A DNA stretch of 64,000 nucleotides from Methylotetracoccus oryzae. GTDB lineage: Bacteria; Pseudomonadota; Gammaproteobacteria; Methylococcales; Methylococcaceae. The stretch spans positions 62,001 through 126,000 of the forward strand of contig NZ_SRSH01000016.1 of assembly GCF_006175985.1 (NCBI RefSeq). The letters are read 5' to 3'. A model generated the notes under the pieces. It was not told where the DNA came from, ran no database searches, and was given only the letters and a program-made list of their open reading frames with translations. The stretch's first letter is position 1. Every line of letters starts with the position of its first letter. Of this stretch, positions 1 to 9,056 are shown piece after piece. The translations under genes and the position numbers were made by a program.

Positions 1-319
1 TGACGCGCCCATGCCAACTGGAGTGACGGCCACAGCGCGGAGACCGCCTCCCGCGGGTGCCGAGCCGGTCGCATGCGGCCGGCTGACCACAGTGGCGCGA
101 AAGGCTCAGTCCTGCCGATGGCCCGAGCGTAGTATCGCTTTGGGCTTAGAACTCATGATACGGCATGATCGCTGCCGTTCGCGAGCGGGCATTCGGCCGG
201 CCAGCCGCGGTGCGGGCCGCGTTCGAGAAGGAACGAGTTCCCTGGGAGGATCGATATCGCAGATGTCTGGCCGGGCGGCTCCGGCGGAACACCGTCCACC
301 CGGCAGATGTGCGGGGGGA
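1..319. other. No supported gene at left edge
   Basis: Open frames cross this stretch on both strands, but their translations are Arg/Ala/Pro-rich with no recognisable domain, signal peptide or ribosome binding site. That is what high-GC noncoding sequence looks like. It lies downstream of the His-rich metal protein gene. I see no clear terminator or RNA gene. Confidence 0.4.
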
Positions 320-685
320 TCAGCCGGAGACGACCTGCACCGAGCCGTGCTGGTCGCAGTGATCGCCGCACGGGTGGTGTAAGGTGCCGTCAACCAGGTA
401 GTCGATGTGGTCGCCGTGGGGGACGGCCTCGTGACCGCAATCGGGACCGTGCCGGTGTCCCGTGCCGCAGCAGGCTGCGGTCGTGTCGACGCAGCCTTCG
501 GGGTTGGCGGAACTGACGTCCAGCCGGTGCTCGTCGTAATGCGCGACCTTACCGTCGACCATGTGAGGATGATGCAGATGGCCGTCATGGAGATAGTCCA
601 CGTGACCGTTGTGCTGGATCGCAGTGTGACCGCAGTGAGCGCCGTGCTGGTGTTCGTGATCTGGATGGCAATGGCAGGGGTTCAT
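320..685 (-). CDS. His/Cys-rich metal-binding protein
   Basis: Small soluble protein of about 121 residues with no signal peptide. It opens with MNPCHCHPDHEH and carries His-, Asp- and Cys-rich stretches throughout. Two similar modules of the type HCGHxAxxHxxHxDYLxDGxLHHP occur, one near the N-terminus and one in the C-terminal half, so it looks like an internal duplication. Such composition suggests zinc, cobalt or nickel binding. It lies downstream of the ArsR sensor on the same strand, so the two are probably one transcription unit controlled by metal. An ATG 12 codons further upstream is possible, but the MNPCHC start is where metal ligands begin. Role as a metal buffer or chaperone is inference. 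Similar proteins are often annotated only as hypothetical. Confidence 0.75.
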   Translation of the reverse strand: MNPCHCHPDHEHQHGAHCGHTAIQHNGHVDYLHDGHLHHPHMVDGKVAHYDEHRLDVSSANPEGCVDTTAACCGTGHRHGPDCGHEAVPHGDHIDYLVDGTLHHPCGDHCDQHGSVQVVSG

Positions 686-731
686 GAGTCTTGACCTTCT
701 CGCCTGGAAAGTTGAAGGCACCCGCCCGCCG

Positions 732-1031
732 TCAGGCGATCACGTGTCGGACGTGATCGACCATGTCCGCGAGCATGTGACGAACGTGTTCATCAGCGAT
801 CGAGTAAAAGGCATTCCGCCCCGCCCGCTCGACGCGCACCAGACCCGCCGTTCGCAACAAGCGCAGATGATGGCTGACCAGCGAGGGCGACAGGCCCGTC
901 GCCTGCACGATGTCCGAGACGGGCCGGCGGCTTTGCTCGGCGCAGGCCAGCACGATGGACAATCGGGACGGGTCTCCCAGCAGAGAGTACATCTCGGCCA
1001 GCGCCGCACATTGCGCCTCGCTCAGCGTCAT
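732..1031 (-). CDS. ArsR/SmtB-family metal-sensing repressor
   Basis: 99 residues, the normal length for the family. The winged helix-turn-helix is clear: LGDPSRLSIV in helix 2-3, then the recognition segment TGLSPSLVSHHLRLLRTAG and the wing RAGRNAFYSI. The C-terminal helix reads DEHVRHMLADMVDHVRH, which is exactly the D-x-H-x10-H-x2-H ligand set of the alpha-5 site used by SmtB/CzrA-type zinc and cobalt sensors. There is no CxC arsenic site. It therefore most likely releases DNA on binding Zn(II) or Co(II) and controls itself and the downstream His-rich gene. A symmetric operator sits just upstream of the start codon. Confidence 0.9.
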   Translation of the reverse strand: MTLSEAQCAALAEMYSLLGDPSRLSIVLACAEQSRRPVSDIVQATGLSPSLVSHHLRLLRTAGLVRVERAGRNAFYSIADEHVRHMLADMVDHVRHVIA

Positions 1032-1036
1032 AACTC

Positions 1037-1060
1037 TTCAACGTGTGAACACTTGTTGAA
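1037..1060. promoter_or_regulatory. Probable ArsR-family operator
   Basis: TTCAAC at 1037-1042 and GTTGAA at 1055-1060 form an inverted repeat with a 12-nt centre, and a nested GTGT/ACAC repeat lies inside it. It starts 6 bases upstream of the metal-sensor ATG, where autoregulatory operators of this family normally sit. Known SmtB/ArsR sites are imperfect 12-2-12 repeats, so the fit is reasonable but untested. Confidence 0.5.
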
Positions 1061-1174
1061 TTGTCGTGAGTATGCGGGGCCGCGTCAAGCGTGCCAGACC
1101 GGCGCCGGCCTCGCGTCCCGACCAGGGTTGAGAGGGACAAAGCCTCCAGTTGCCGGATTCGGGGCCGCCGGACG

Positions 1175-1783
1175 CTACATGCCGAACGGAAACTCCTTGC
1201 GGTTCAGAACCCCGCTGGCCCGCACTGCCTGCAGCGCTTTGCCGTATTCCGCCAGAACGCGGAGGCCGTAGTCGAAACGCCGTCGCAACGCGCCATCCTC
1301 CTCCGAGACCGGTGTCGCCTCGTTCAGCACTTCGTTGACGTTGCGGACGATTACATGCTCGGAGATGTACTGGATGTGGGAATTCTTGTAGCTGCTGGTC
1401 CGCAATTCGGCAATCGGATACGCGCCGTTCCGGGAAGCGGACACACCGACCAGCAGGCCCGGCTTGTGATAGAGGCAGCCATCGCTGGCGAAAAGGAAGA
1501 AATTCTTCAGCGCGGCGGGCGCCATGCCGCTCCATTCGGGCGCGATGATCACGGCAGCATCGCAGCCTGCGAGGGCTTCGGATACCGGCCGCCATGGCTC
1601 GATCATTTTCGGGTCCTTGTTCCAGATGCCCTCTTCCCATAGTGGCAGCGGTTCCTTGCCAAGCTCGAGCAGATAACTCGAGAATTTGGGATCCAGCGCT
1701 GCGATCTGGCCGGCGACGAAACGGGCGACTTTGCCGGATTGGGACTGGGGGCGGTGGCTGCCGGACACGATGGCAAACTTCAT
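1175..1783 (-). CDS. NAD(P)H-dependent FMN reductase
   Basis: 202-residue flavodoxin-fold protein. MKFAIVSGSHRPQSQSGK gives the first strand and the phosphate-binding GSxRxxS loop, and APEWSGMAPAALKNFF matches the conserved PEYNxSxPxxLKN segment that packs on the flavin. It would transfer electrons from NAD(P)H to FMN or quinones in the cytoplasm. The open frame extends 35 codons further upstream, but the ATG at 1783 begins the domain exactly and has GGAG ahead of it. It is divergent from the quinone oxidoreductase at 1915, and the 131-bp gap presumably holds both promoters. The pairing suggests a shared redox or quinone detoxification role. Confidence 0.85.
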   Translation of the reverse strand: MKFAIVSGSHRPQSQSGKVARFVAGQIAALDPKFSSYLLELGKEPLPLWEEGIWNKDPKMIEPWRPVSEALAGCDAAVIIAPEWSGMAPAALKNFFLFASDGCLYHKPGLLVGVSASRNGAYPIAELRTSSYKNSHIQYISEHVIVRNVNEVLNEATPVSEEDGALRRRFDYGLRVLAEYGKALQAVRASGVLNRKEFPFGM

Positions 1784-1914
1784 CTGCGGTGGACTCCAAT
1801 CAGGGGTGGCGTGAAAATGCGTGAACCGCTCGGGACACGGTGCCGCCGCTGCGCGGCCGTGTGCCGGCCTCGGCAAGCCGGCGGACAAGCCGGCTGCCGG
1901 GGAGGCAACATACC

Positions 1915-2871
1915 ATGAAAGCGATGAAGTTCAGCGCCTTCGGGGGGCTCGACAGCCTCAGACGGGTCGAGTTGCCATGCCCGCAACCGTGTTCGGGGGA
2001 GGTGCTGGTCGAGGTGGCTGCCCTGTCGGTCAATCCGGTCGACTGGAAGCTCCGCACGGGCGCGTTGCGCTGGCTCGGTCCGCTGCGGTTCTCGGCAATC
2101 CCTTGTTTCGATTATGCCGGACGGGTGAGTGCGATCGGTTCGGGTGTCGAGGCGTTCGGAATCGATGATCGCGTGTTCGGGCTGTGCCGGTTGGGACAAG
2201 CCGGCGCTGCTCGCGCAGCGTTGCTGGCCCGACCGGGGGCGCTGCTGGCGGCGACGCCCGCGAACGTCTCCGACGAGGAGGCGGCCGGCGTGCCGCTGGC
2301 CGGCATGACCGCGCTGCAGGCTTTGAACACACCGCGACCGCTGATGCCCGGCGAGCGGGTCATGATCGTCGGCGCTTCCGGTGGCGTCGGGCACTACGCC
2401 GTGCAGATCGCAAAAGCGCTGGGCGCCGCGGTGACCGCGGTCTGCAGTACCCCCAACATCGATTGGGTGGGCACTCTCGGAGCCGATCGCGTGCTGGATT
2501 ACTTTCGCGGCGACGTCGACCGTCCGGTGCCTGAATTCGACCGGGTGTTCGATGCGGTCAGTCTCGGCAGCTTCGAACTGTGGCGGCGCTGGCTGCAACC
2601 GGAGGGGGCTTATGTGACGCTGCTCCCGCGCGGGGATGTCCTGCTGCAGCGGCTGACCTTGCCGTGTTGCGCGCGGCAGCAGGCCCGGTCGATCTTCCTG
2701 AAACCCGAAGCCGGAGAGCTCGAGAGGCTGGCCGGATGGATGGCCGCGGGCCGGCTCCGGACCGTCATCGACCGCCTGTTCCCCTTCGACGAGCTCCTGA
2801 CCGCGTTGCAGAAGAGCCGGGCAGGACATGCACGAGGCAAGATCGTGGTCCGCGTGGCGCCGGAAACCTGA
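1915..2871 (+). CDS. Zinc-independent quinone oxidoreductase (MDR family)
   Basis: 318 residues, typical of QOR-type medium-chain reductases. The N-terminal GroES-like part contains LSVNPVDWKLRTG and the Rossmann part contains IVGASGGVGHYAVQIAKALG (NADPH-binding AxxGGVG). There is no catalytic zinc motif GHE and no structural-zinc cysteine lobe, so NADPH-dependent quinone or enone reduction is more likely than alcohol oxidation. The start MKAMKFSAFG follows GGGGAGG. The upstream extension in frame has no conserved content. Confidence 0.85.
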   Translation: MKAMKFSAFGGLDSLRRVELPCPQPCSGEVLVEVAALSVNPVDWKLRTGALRWLGPLRFSAIPCFDYAGRVSAIGSGVEAFGIDDRVFGLCRLGQAGAARAALLARPGALLAATPANVSDEEAAGVPLAGMTALQALNTPRPLMPGERVMIVGASGGVGHYAVQIAKALGAAVTAVCSTPNIDWVGTLGADRVLDYFRGDVDRPVPEFDRVFDAVSLGSFELWRRWLQPEGAYVTLLPRGDVLLQRLTLPCCARQQARSIFLKPEAGELERLAGWMAAGRLRTVIDRLFPFDELLTALQKSRAGHARGKIVVRVAPET

Positions 2872-2987
2872 GCGTTTCGTGTTGGCAGCGTGGGTGACCC
2901 GGCGTCATCCGGACGATGGCTGTCTCGATTTCGTCCAGCACCGGCGCGATCCGGTGCCAGGCCAGCAGCCGAACCCGCCTCGTCGCC

Positions 2988-3764
2988 TTAACGCGCGAAC
3001 TGGAGGCTTCCCAGAAACGGCTCGAGTTCATGCCGATAGCGCTGCACCAAGGGTTGCTCCGGGGGAAGTGCCTTGAGGTAACGCTCGCTGTACCCGATGC
3101 CGATCAGCAAGGGGCGCGTCGGGTGCTTGCAGGTCAGTTCCGTGACGGTGATGACGAAAGTCTGTCCCGGCTGCGTGCGGCTGAGTCGACCCTCCCTCGT
3201 CTCGTCGAGCCGGATACAGAGGGCGTCCGTAATCCGCTCCTCGCGCGCGACCTTACGTTGCAACACGGTGCCTTGCGCGATTCCGTTCGTCTGCTCCGTG
3301 AGCGTCTCGTTCGCCATGCGTTCGAGGTCGCCGATGCTGTCGATCGGGCCGGGCGGAGTGCCCATTCTGACCATTGCGACGAGGGTGTTTCGTGTTTCTC
3401 GCTCGCTCGGCGGCTTGTCGAGGTACCTTCCGCCGAAAGGGTTCTTGAGGAACATGCCCCCCTTCCCCTGGTCCAGCAGCATGCACCAGTTCGGTCCCTG
3501 CGGGGGCAACATGGAAAACGCCTCAAAGTGCAGGCGTGGTGCCGAGTCCGGCAGTGATGGCAAGGGCATGTCGCCGCATTCGGGACCCGGGCGCGGGTAT
3601 CCGAGATTCGAGCAGGCGGGGAAGGTCCAGCAAAGGCCGAGCAGCAGGGTGCCCCGGACGGCGAATCGACAGCCGCGCCTTGTCGTCGCGGTGACCCAGG
3701 CCCTAGGCGGGAATGACCGCGCAAGCGCCGCTCGTTGGCGCGTCTCGGCAGGCTGGGTGCTCAT
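2988..3764 (-). CDS. Hypothetical lipoprotein
   Basis: 258 residues. After a long basic N-terminus, the hydrophobic stretch GTLLLGLCWTFPAC ends in a lipobox-like Cys at about residue 51, so it is probably a lipoprotein, although the n-region is unusually long. The GAGG ribosome binding site supports the ATG at 3764. I do not recognise the mature domain. It contains conserved-looking blocks such as GPNWCMLLDQGKGG and ITVTELTCKHP. It lies 37 bp downstream of another lipoprotein gene on the same strand, so the two are probably co-transcribed. Confidence 0.65.
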   Translation of the reverse strand: MSTQPAETRQRAALARSFPPRAWVTATTRRGCRFAVRGTLLLGLCWTFPACSNLGYPRPGPECGDMPLPSLPDSAPRLHFEAFSMLPPQGPNWCMLLDQGKGGMFLKNPFGGRYLDKPPSERETRNTLVAMVRMGTPPGPIDSIGDLERMANETLTEQTNGIAQGTVLQRKVAREERITDALCIRLDETREGRLSRTQPGQTFVITVTELTCKHPTRPLLIGIGYSERYLKALPPEQPLVQRYRHELEPFLGSLQFAR

Positions 3765-3801
3765 CGGTCGCCTCGGTCTCGGTGGCGGTCTTGCCCGACC
3801 A

Positions 3802-4569
3802 TCATTTCGATCGCTGCGGAAAGCCCTTGAACAATTCCTTCGTCATGCCCCGCAGTTCCTGCATGTCGAAATCCGGCCGGTCGAAGCCAAAGCGGGTATT
3901 CGTTACGCGGTTGGTCCATAGAATGTCTCCGGTCCCGCCGTCTACCAGAGCGATCTCCAGTTCGCTGGCACCGATCGGATCCTGGGGCAAGTAGCCTGCG
4001 GCCACGGTCAGCAAGACCTTGAAGGCCATTTCCGTGGCGACGGACCCACCGGATCGTCTCCAGCCGGCGAAGTTGACGAAGATCAGGCCATCGCTCCGGG
4101 CGAATGCGGCCAGGTTTTTCGCTTCCTGACCCAGCGTGCATTCGATGTTGCGATCGCGCGATGGCGTGCCGGGTCTCCCGGCCATCTCGCTGCTGATCTG
4201 CGCATAGAGGCGGGAGATTTCGGCCTCGCGGAACAGCGCAGCGGAATCCGGCCTTGCCCCTTGGGTTTGTTCTATCGTGGCGGCTTCGAATCCCTGGCGG
4301 ACCAACTCCTCGCCGATCACCTGAATCAGCGCCTCGGCGACGCGAGGCATTTGCCCGCTCAGGCCCTCCTTGAGTCCACCCAGGTGAACCAGATACAGCC
4401 GGACATTGGGCGGAACGACCGCCACTCGCCGGATGCCCGCGCAGTGGGCCGCCAAATCCTGATGCTGTCGGACGAGGGAGGGCGTCGTCGCGCAGGCGCA
4501 CAGGAGGCTCAGACACAGTGCGGCGAGAGCGCACCGTCCGATCTGTGAGCTACGGTCGCCTGTATCCAC
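3802..4569 (-). CDS. Hypothetical lipoprotein
   Basis: I place the start at the GTG at 4569. This leaves a short basic n-region, the hydrophobic core ALAALCLSLLCAC and a lipobox Cys, and an AGGGAG ribosome binding site lies upstream. The mature part (about 230 residues) contains RRVAVVPPNVRLYLVHLGG and GDILWTNRVTN. That combination resembles periplasmic lipoproteins that form beta-sandwich assemblies in envelope transport, such as GNA1162- or CsgG-like proteins, but the match is weak. It is transcribed with the lipoprotein gene at 2988-3764 and lies 163 bp downstream of the flippase. Function unknown. Confidence 0.65.
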   Translation of the reverse strand: MDTGDRSSQIGRCALAALCLSLLCACATTPSLVRQHQDLAAHCAGIRRVAVVPPNVRLYLVHLGGLKEGLSGQMPRVAEALIQVIGEELVRQGFEAATIEQTQGARPDSAALFREAEISRLYAQISSEMAGRPGTPSRDRNIECTLGQEAKNLAAFARSDGLIFVNFAGWRRSGGSVATEMAFKVLLTVAAGYLPQDPIGASELEIALVDGGTGDILWTNRVTNTRFGFDRPDFDMQELRGMTKELFKGFPQRSK

Positions 4570-4732
4570 CGTTTGCTGCTCCCTGCCGATGACGGGTGGC
4601 GAACTTGTCCGGCCTGTTCGAGGGCGCGGATTCCCGCCGGATCCAGTCTGTTGCCACGCGGGTTGCAGAACAATAGGCACGATTTCCCATGCCGCGATCC
4701 GCGCAGGATCGCGGTGCCTGGGCTCGTGGGAT

Positions 4733-6226
4733 TCAGGCAGGTCGGACGGACGTCCGGCGGAGGCGGCGCACCCGAAGGGTCTCCAGGACTGCCGCGGTGA
4801 CCAGAAAAAGACCCATGAAGCCGCTCGCGGTCAGCAGCGGGTGCCAGCCGGTGGCAAGGATCAGTTCACAGTTCGCAAAATAGAGGCCTATGCCGTACAG
4901 GATGTAGCCGATGATGGCGCCGACGTCGTAGTCGACCGGGTAATACCGGCGGCCCAGCAGGTAGGAAATCGTAGTCATGCTGACGTAGCAGCTCAGCGTG
5001 GCCAGAGCCGAACCCACATAGCCGAGCTTCGGGATCCACAGCAGGTTCAGCACGATCGTCAACACGGCGCCGAAGAGGGCGACTCCCGCGCCGAGCAGGG
5101 TGCGATCGGTCAGTTTGTACCAGATCGACAGGTTCACGTAGATGCCGAGGAACAGGCTCGCCAGCAGCAGAATGGGTACGACGGTCAGACCCGCGCGGAA
5201 CTCCGCACCGATGAAATACTGGAACAGGTCCAGGTACAACATTACGAGCAGGAACACGAACACGCAGAAGATCACGAAGTAGCGCAGCACCGTGGCATAC
5301 ATCGCCTTGGCATCCTTCCGGTCGGCATGCGCGAAGAAGAACGGCTCGCCGGCGTAACGGAAGGCCTGGATGAACAGCGACATCAGCACCGACAGCTTGT
5401 AGCAGGCGCCGTAGATCCCGAGCTGCTGCAGGTTCGTCTCTGGGTCGTAGGGCAGCGTGAATTTCAGTATCGCCCGCCCGAGCATTTCGTCGACGATGCC
5501 GGCCAGGCCGATCACGACCATCGGCAGCGAATAGCCCAGCATGCGCTTCAGTAGCGTCCAGTCGATCCCGGCAAAGATGCCCCTGAACTGCGGCAGCAGC
5601 AGCAACAGCTTGAAGCCACTGCCCAGCAGATTGGCGATGAAGATGTAGCCGACCCCCATTTCCGGGTCATAGAGCTGCGCGAGGGGCGCGCCCGGATCGG
5701 CCGCATGCAGATCGTGCAGATAGACGATGAAGAACACGTTGAGCGCAATCGTGACCAGGATTTCGGCGATCTTGACCCCGGCGAAGCGCAGTGCCCGATT
5801 CTCAGCCCGCAATTGGGCAAAGGGGATCGCCGACAGCGCATCGAAAGCGAGGAACCAGGCAAACCAGCGCAGATACTCAGGGTGTTTCTCGTACAGCAGC
5901 AGGGTCGCCAGGTTGTCGCCGTAGGCATAGGACAGCCCGACGAAGGTCAGATTGGCGATCAGCACGCAGTTCAGCGCGGTGCCGTAGACCTTGCGCGAAT
6001 CATTCCCGGCCCGCTGGCGAAAGCGGAAATAGCCGGTTTCCAGGCCGAAGATCAGGATCACCGCAAAGAATCCCGCATAGGCATAAAGCTCCGATACGAC
6101 GCCGTATTCCCCGGTTGAATAGCGGTAGGTGTAGAGCGGGACGAGCAGATAGTTCAGGAACCGCCCGACGATGCTGCTCAGGCCGTAGATGGCAGTCTGG
6201 GAGGCGAGTTTTTTCAGGGCGCTCAC
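4733..6226 (-). CDS. Wzx-type polysaccharide flippase (MATE/MVF superfamily)
   Basis: About 497 residues with some 12-14 hydrophobic helices. The N-terminus, ALKKLASQTAIYGLSSIVGR followed by FLNYLLVPLYTY, is characteristic of oligosaccharide flippases of the PST/Wzx group. Later segments such as LNLLWIPKLGYVGSALATL match the typical TM10-11 region. It would move lipid-linked glycan repeat units across the inner membrane. I prefer the GTG start at 6226 because the longer frame adds a Pro/Arg-rich extension before the first helix. It lies downstream of the SGNH and MBOAT genes on the same strand, which points to an acetylated exopolysaccharide. No glycosyltransferases or Wzy polymerase are in the window. 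Confidence 0.85.
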   Translation of the reverse strand: MSALKKLASQTAIYGLSSIVGRFLNYLLVPLYTYRYSTGEYGVVSELYAYAGFFAVILIFGLETGYFRFRQRAGNDSRKVYGTALNCVLIANLTFVGLSYAYGDNLATLLLYEKHPEYLRWFAWFLAFDALSAIPFAQLRAENRALRFAGVKIAEILVTIALNVFFIVYLHDLHAADPGAPLAQLYDPEMGVGYIFIANLLGSGFKLLLLLPQFRGIFAGIDWTLLKRMLGYSLPMVVIGLAGIVDEMLGRAILKFTLPYDPETNLQQLGIYGACYKLSVLMSLFIQAFRYAGEPFFFAHADRKDAKAMYATVLRYFVIFCVFVFLLVMLYLDLFQYFIGAEFRAGLTVVPILLLASLFLGIYVNLSIWYKLTDRTLLGAGVALFGAVLTIVLNLLWIPKLGYVGSALATLSCYVSMTTISYLLGRRYYPVDYDVGAIIGYILYGIGLYFANCELILATGWHPLLTASGFMGLFLVTAAVLETLRVRRLRRTSVRPA

Positions 6227-6332
6227 GGGTTCCGATCCGTTTTTCCGCGGGACAGGCTGCCGCGTTGTAGCTTGGGCAGAGGGGTGCGCTGCTCCGGCGG
6301 AGGCTGGAAAACGCCTATGGGAGCCAATGAAC

Positions 6333-7433
6333 TCAACGGGATGCAGAGGGAGCAATCGCGACGGGCGAGCGAGCGATGACGGCGTACTCCTCGCGCTCGG
6401 GCGGATCGCCGTGTACGGCGAGGTCGAGGTAGTGCATCAGTTCATCCGCGATCGCGGTCGTGTAATGGTAACCGTCAATGAAGTTGCTGTCGTCGCGGGT
6501 GATCCGTGACCGGCGCAAAAAGTCCACCACCACGCTGTTCGGTAGGCGATGGGCGAGCGCCGCTGCCCGCTGCTTGCATCCGTCCCACAAGGCCTCCTGT
6601 TCCGAGCCGGGCTCGGCCTGGTGGAACACATGGTAGGGCGCGAAGAACAGGATTTTCAGCGTTGTCGCCGGCAAGGTCTCCAGGGCGTCGGCCAACTGTG
6701 CCAACCCTGGATAAGCCGGGGTATCGTGGTAACTCTGCTTGCGCCACAGCCGTCCTTCGTGCGGGCCCTCGTAGATGCGCTTTCGCACCGAGTCGGGATC
6801 GGTGTGCTTGTGCAGGCTCTTGGTGATGTCCTCGTAGCCGTCCCGCCAGCGTTGATAGGGGACGAACAGCCCGAGCATCGCACGGGCCTGATCGTATGTC
6901 GCCTTCAGGCTGGTCTTGTTGAACGGAGGCAGATCGTTCCACAGGACTGAGTCGTAAAGCCACTCGGGCGAGGCTTTCCGCAACTTTTCATTGGTGAATG
7001 GTCGCGAGGTGTCGGGTTGGCACCACTGGCTGTCGATCCCGACCAGCACCGTGCGCACCGCGAGCCGGGAAGAGCGGAAGCGCTCCAGCAGGCGCAGCGA
7101 CTCGAACGGTGTCGCCGAGGGCATGGCGAGGTTGACGAACCGGCCGCCAAAAGCCGCTTCCAGAACCTGCGGCTTCATCAGCATCGCCGTGGACGTGCCG
7201 ATGACCAGGCTGTCGAAGCCCGGTTGGCGGACCAGTTTGGCGTTCCAGTGCCGATGATCGCTCCGGACGGGATAGCGGTCCCAGGCCGGCGAGAACGGAA
7301 CCGAGTCGTAAGGGTCGATGATCAACATCAACGCGTACAGGACGGCGATCGGGGCGAGCGCTCCGAGGAGGGCCAGCCCGCAAAAGCGCCGCCAGGCGAT
7401 CTCAGAACTGGAAATAGATGAATTCCTGTTCAA
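6333..7433 (-). CDS. SGNH/AlgJ-like protein, probable polysaccharide O-acetylation partner
   Basis: About 366 residues. One N-terminal membrane segment (LALLGALAPIAVLYALMLII) anchors a periplasmic domain. VIGTSTAMLMKPQVL looks like the nucleophile block of DltD/AlgJ-type SGNH proteins, and FIDGYHYT near the C-terminus supplies the Asp-x-x-His pair. Such proteins act with an MBOAT partner to put acetyl groups on exported glycans. No ATG lies near the first helix. A TTG at 7433 is the best start and would overlap the end of the MBOAT gene by about 30 bp, implying translational coupling. The start is uncertain. Confidence 0.75.
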   Translation of the reverse strand: MNRNSSISSSEIAWRRFCGLALLGALAPIAVLYALMLIIDPYDSVPFSPAWDRYPVRSDHRHWNAKLVRQPGFDSLVIGTSTAMLMKPQVLEAAFGGRFVNLAMPSATPFESLRLLERFRSSRLAVRTVLVGIDSQWCQPDTSRPFTNEKLRKASPEWLYDSVLWNDLPPFNKTSLKATYDQARAMLGLFVPYQRWRDGYEDITKSLHKHTDPDSVRKRIYEGPHEGRLWRKQSYHDTPAYPGLAQLADALETLPATTLKILFFAPYHVFHQAEPGSEQEALWDGCKQRAAALAHRLPNSVVVDFLRRSRITRDDSNFIDGYHYTTAIADELMHYLDLAVHGDPPEREEYAVIARSPVAIAPSASR

Positions 7434-8805
7434 CTTCGCCCCACGTACTGAACAACGCAATGAACACCGCCATGCCGAATGCCGCCGCGGCATACGCGCG
7501 CGGTTGCAGGCGCTGCGACGCAACGTCCTGGCTGGAGGGTCCGAAGATGGCGATCGCCCCGGCGGTCGCCATCAGCGCCACATTCTCCAGGCTCAGGGCC
7601 TGACTGCCCGGGCTCCCCTGATGCATCGCACGCCAGAACTGCATCGCCGTGCCGAAACTGTCGGCCCGGAATAACGGGCAGGTCTCGAACCAGAACAGCA
7701 TGGTCAGGGCCCAACCGAAGGCCGCGGGCAGTTTGCGGCGAAACCGTCGGTCGATGAGGGTATACAACGCGAGGGCAAGGCCCTGAATGGCTCCCCAAAC
7801 CGCGAAGGTCCACGCGGCGCCGTGCCATAGTCCCGCCAGAAACATCGTGATGATCATGCCGAGGAAACGGGGTTGCGGCAGCCAGTGGCTGGTTGCGAGA
7901 GGTACAAACAAGTAGTCGCGAAGGAAGCGCGACAAGGTCATGTGCCAGTGCTGCCACAACTCGCGGATCGATGTCGCCCGGTAGGGGCGGTCGAAATTGA
8001 TCGGCAGCGTGTAGCCGAACATCAGCGCGACGCCGAGAGCCATATCCGTGTACGCGGAGAAATCGAAATAGATCTGCCAGGCGAAGCCGATCGCGCCTAT
8101 CCAGGCATCGCCGGTTCCCAATGCGCCGGCTTTCGCGGCGCCGGCAAAGATGGGATCGACGATGCCGGCCAGGGGGTCGGCCAGGAAGACCTTCTTTACC
8201 AGCCCGATGGTGAACAGGCTGGTGCCTCGTCCCAGGCGTTGCCACAGCCCGTCGCGCCATGGATCGAGTGCGAATTGCGGAATCAATTCGTAGTGCCGTA
8301 CGATCGGTCCGGCGATTTCATGGGGAAAGAACGTCACATAAGCCGCGTAGCGCTCGAAGGAATAGTGCAACCCCCCCTTTTTCCAGGTGTCGACCAGGAA
8401 TGAGATCTGCTGAAACGTAAAGAACGAGATGGCCAGGGGCAATGTAATCTTGGCCAGTCGGAAGTCCGTGCCCGTCACCGTATTGACCGTGTCCACGAAG
8501 AAGTTGGCGTATTTGAAATATCCGAGCAGCGTGAGATTGAAGGCCAACCCCAGCACCAGGACGGTTTTCCGCGAGCCGTGACTTTCGCCGGGGCGCGCCA
8601 GGGCGCGGCCAATCAGAAAATTGGCGCTGATCGAGCCGACGATCAGGCCCAGGTAGGCCGGGTTCCACCATCCATAAAAGAACAGCGAGGCGAGCGTCAG
8701 CGTGTTGACCGCCGCGCGGCTCCAGCCGCGTTTCCACAACCAGAGAAACAGGGACAGTACGATAGGCAGAAACAGCAGGATGAATTCCCGCGAATTGAAC
8801 AGCAT
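7402..8805 (-). CDS. MBOAT-family O-acyltransferase (AlgI/DltB-like)
   Basis: 467 residues with about 11 membrane helices. It starts MLFNSREFILLFLPIVLSLF, the usual AlgI opening. Family signatures are SFFTFQQISFLVD, then the MTLSRFLRDYLFVPL stretch, and GLWHGAAWTF with the conserved catalytic His. It moves an acyl group, probably acetyl, across the inner membrane to a periplasmic partner. The gene is first in an apparent minus-strand unit with the SGNH protein and, further down, the flippase. Alginate genes themselves are absent, so the substrate glycan is unknown. Confidence 0.9.
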   Translation of the reverse strand: MLFNSREFILLFLPIVLSLFLWLWKRGWSRAAVNTLTLASLFFYGWWNPAYLGLIVGSISANFLIGRALARPGESHGSRKTVLVLGLAFNLTLLGYFKYANFFVDTVNTVTGTDFRLAKITLPLAISFFTFQQISFLVDTWKKGGLHYSFERYAAYVTFFPHEIAGPIVRHYELIPQFALDPWRDGLWQRLGRGTSLFTIGLVKKVFLADPLAGIVDPIFAGAAKAGALGTGDAWIGAIGFAWQIYFDFSAYTDMALGVALMFGYTLPINFDRPYRATSIRELWQHWHMTLSRFLRDYLFVPLATSHWLPQPRFLGMIITMFLAGLWHGAAWTFAVWGAIQGLALALYTLIDRRFRRKLPAAFGWALTMLFWFETCPLFRADSFGTAMQFWRAMHQGSPGSQALSLENVALMATAGAIAIFGPSSQDVASQRLQPRAYAAAAFGMAVFIALFSTWGEVEQEFIYFQF

Positions 8806-9056
8806 GCAGTCTATTTACTATGCGCGGCCGGGTGACGCCGCAAGGGCGACAGCCGCTCGGAAGACGATGAGGAAAGGCCCCGTATTCTCCCCATTCGCCC
8901 TGTGGCTTACAAGTTCGGGGAGAGCGGAGAACGTTCAGGCGGCCTGCCGGCCATATCCGGCTGGGTGTCCAGGATGGGCCGCGGGGGCGGCTGGGCCCGG
9001 CATTCCGCGGCCGGTTTGCGGTCCCATGCGCCTGCGCCTTCGCTGACAGATTATCG

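Noticed and set aside
2939..2956. CACCGG/CCGGTG inverted repeat between convergent genes at 2.9 kb
   Set aside because: Six base pairs in GC-rich sequence and no T-tract. Too weak to call a terminator.
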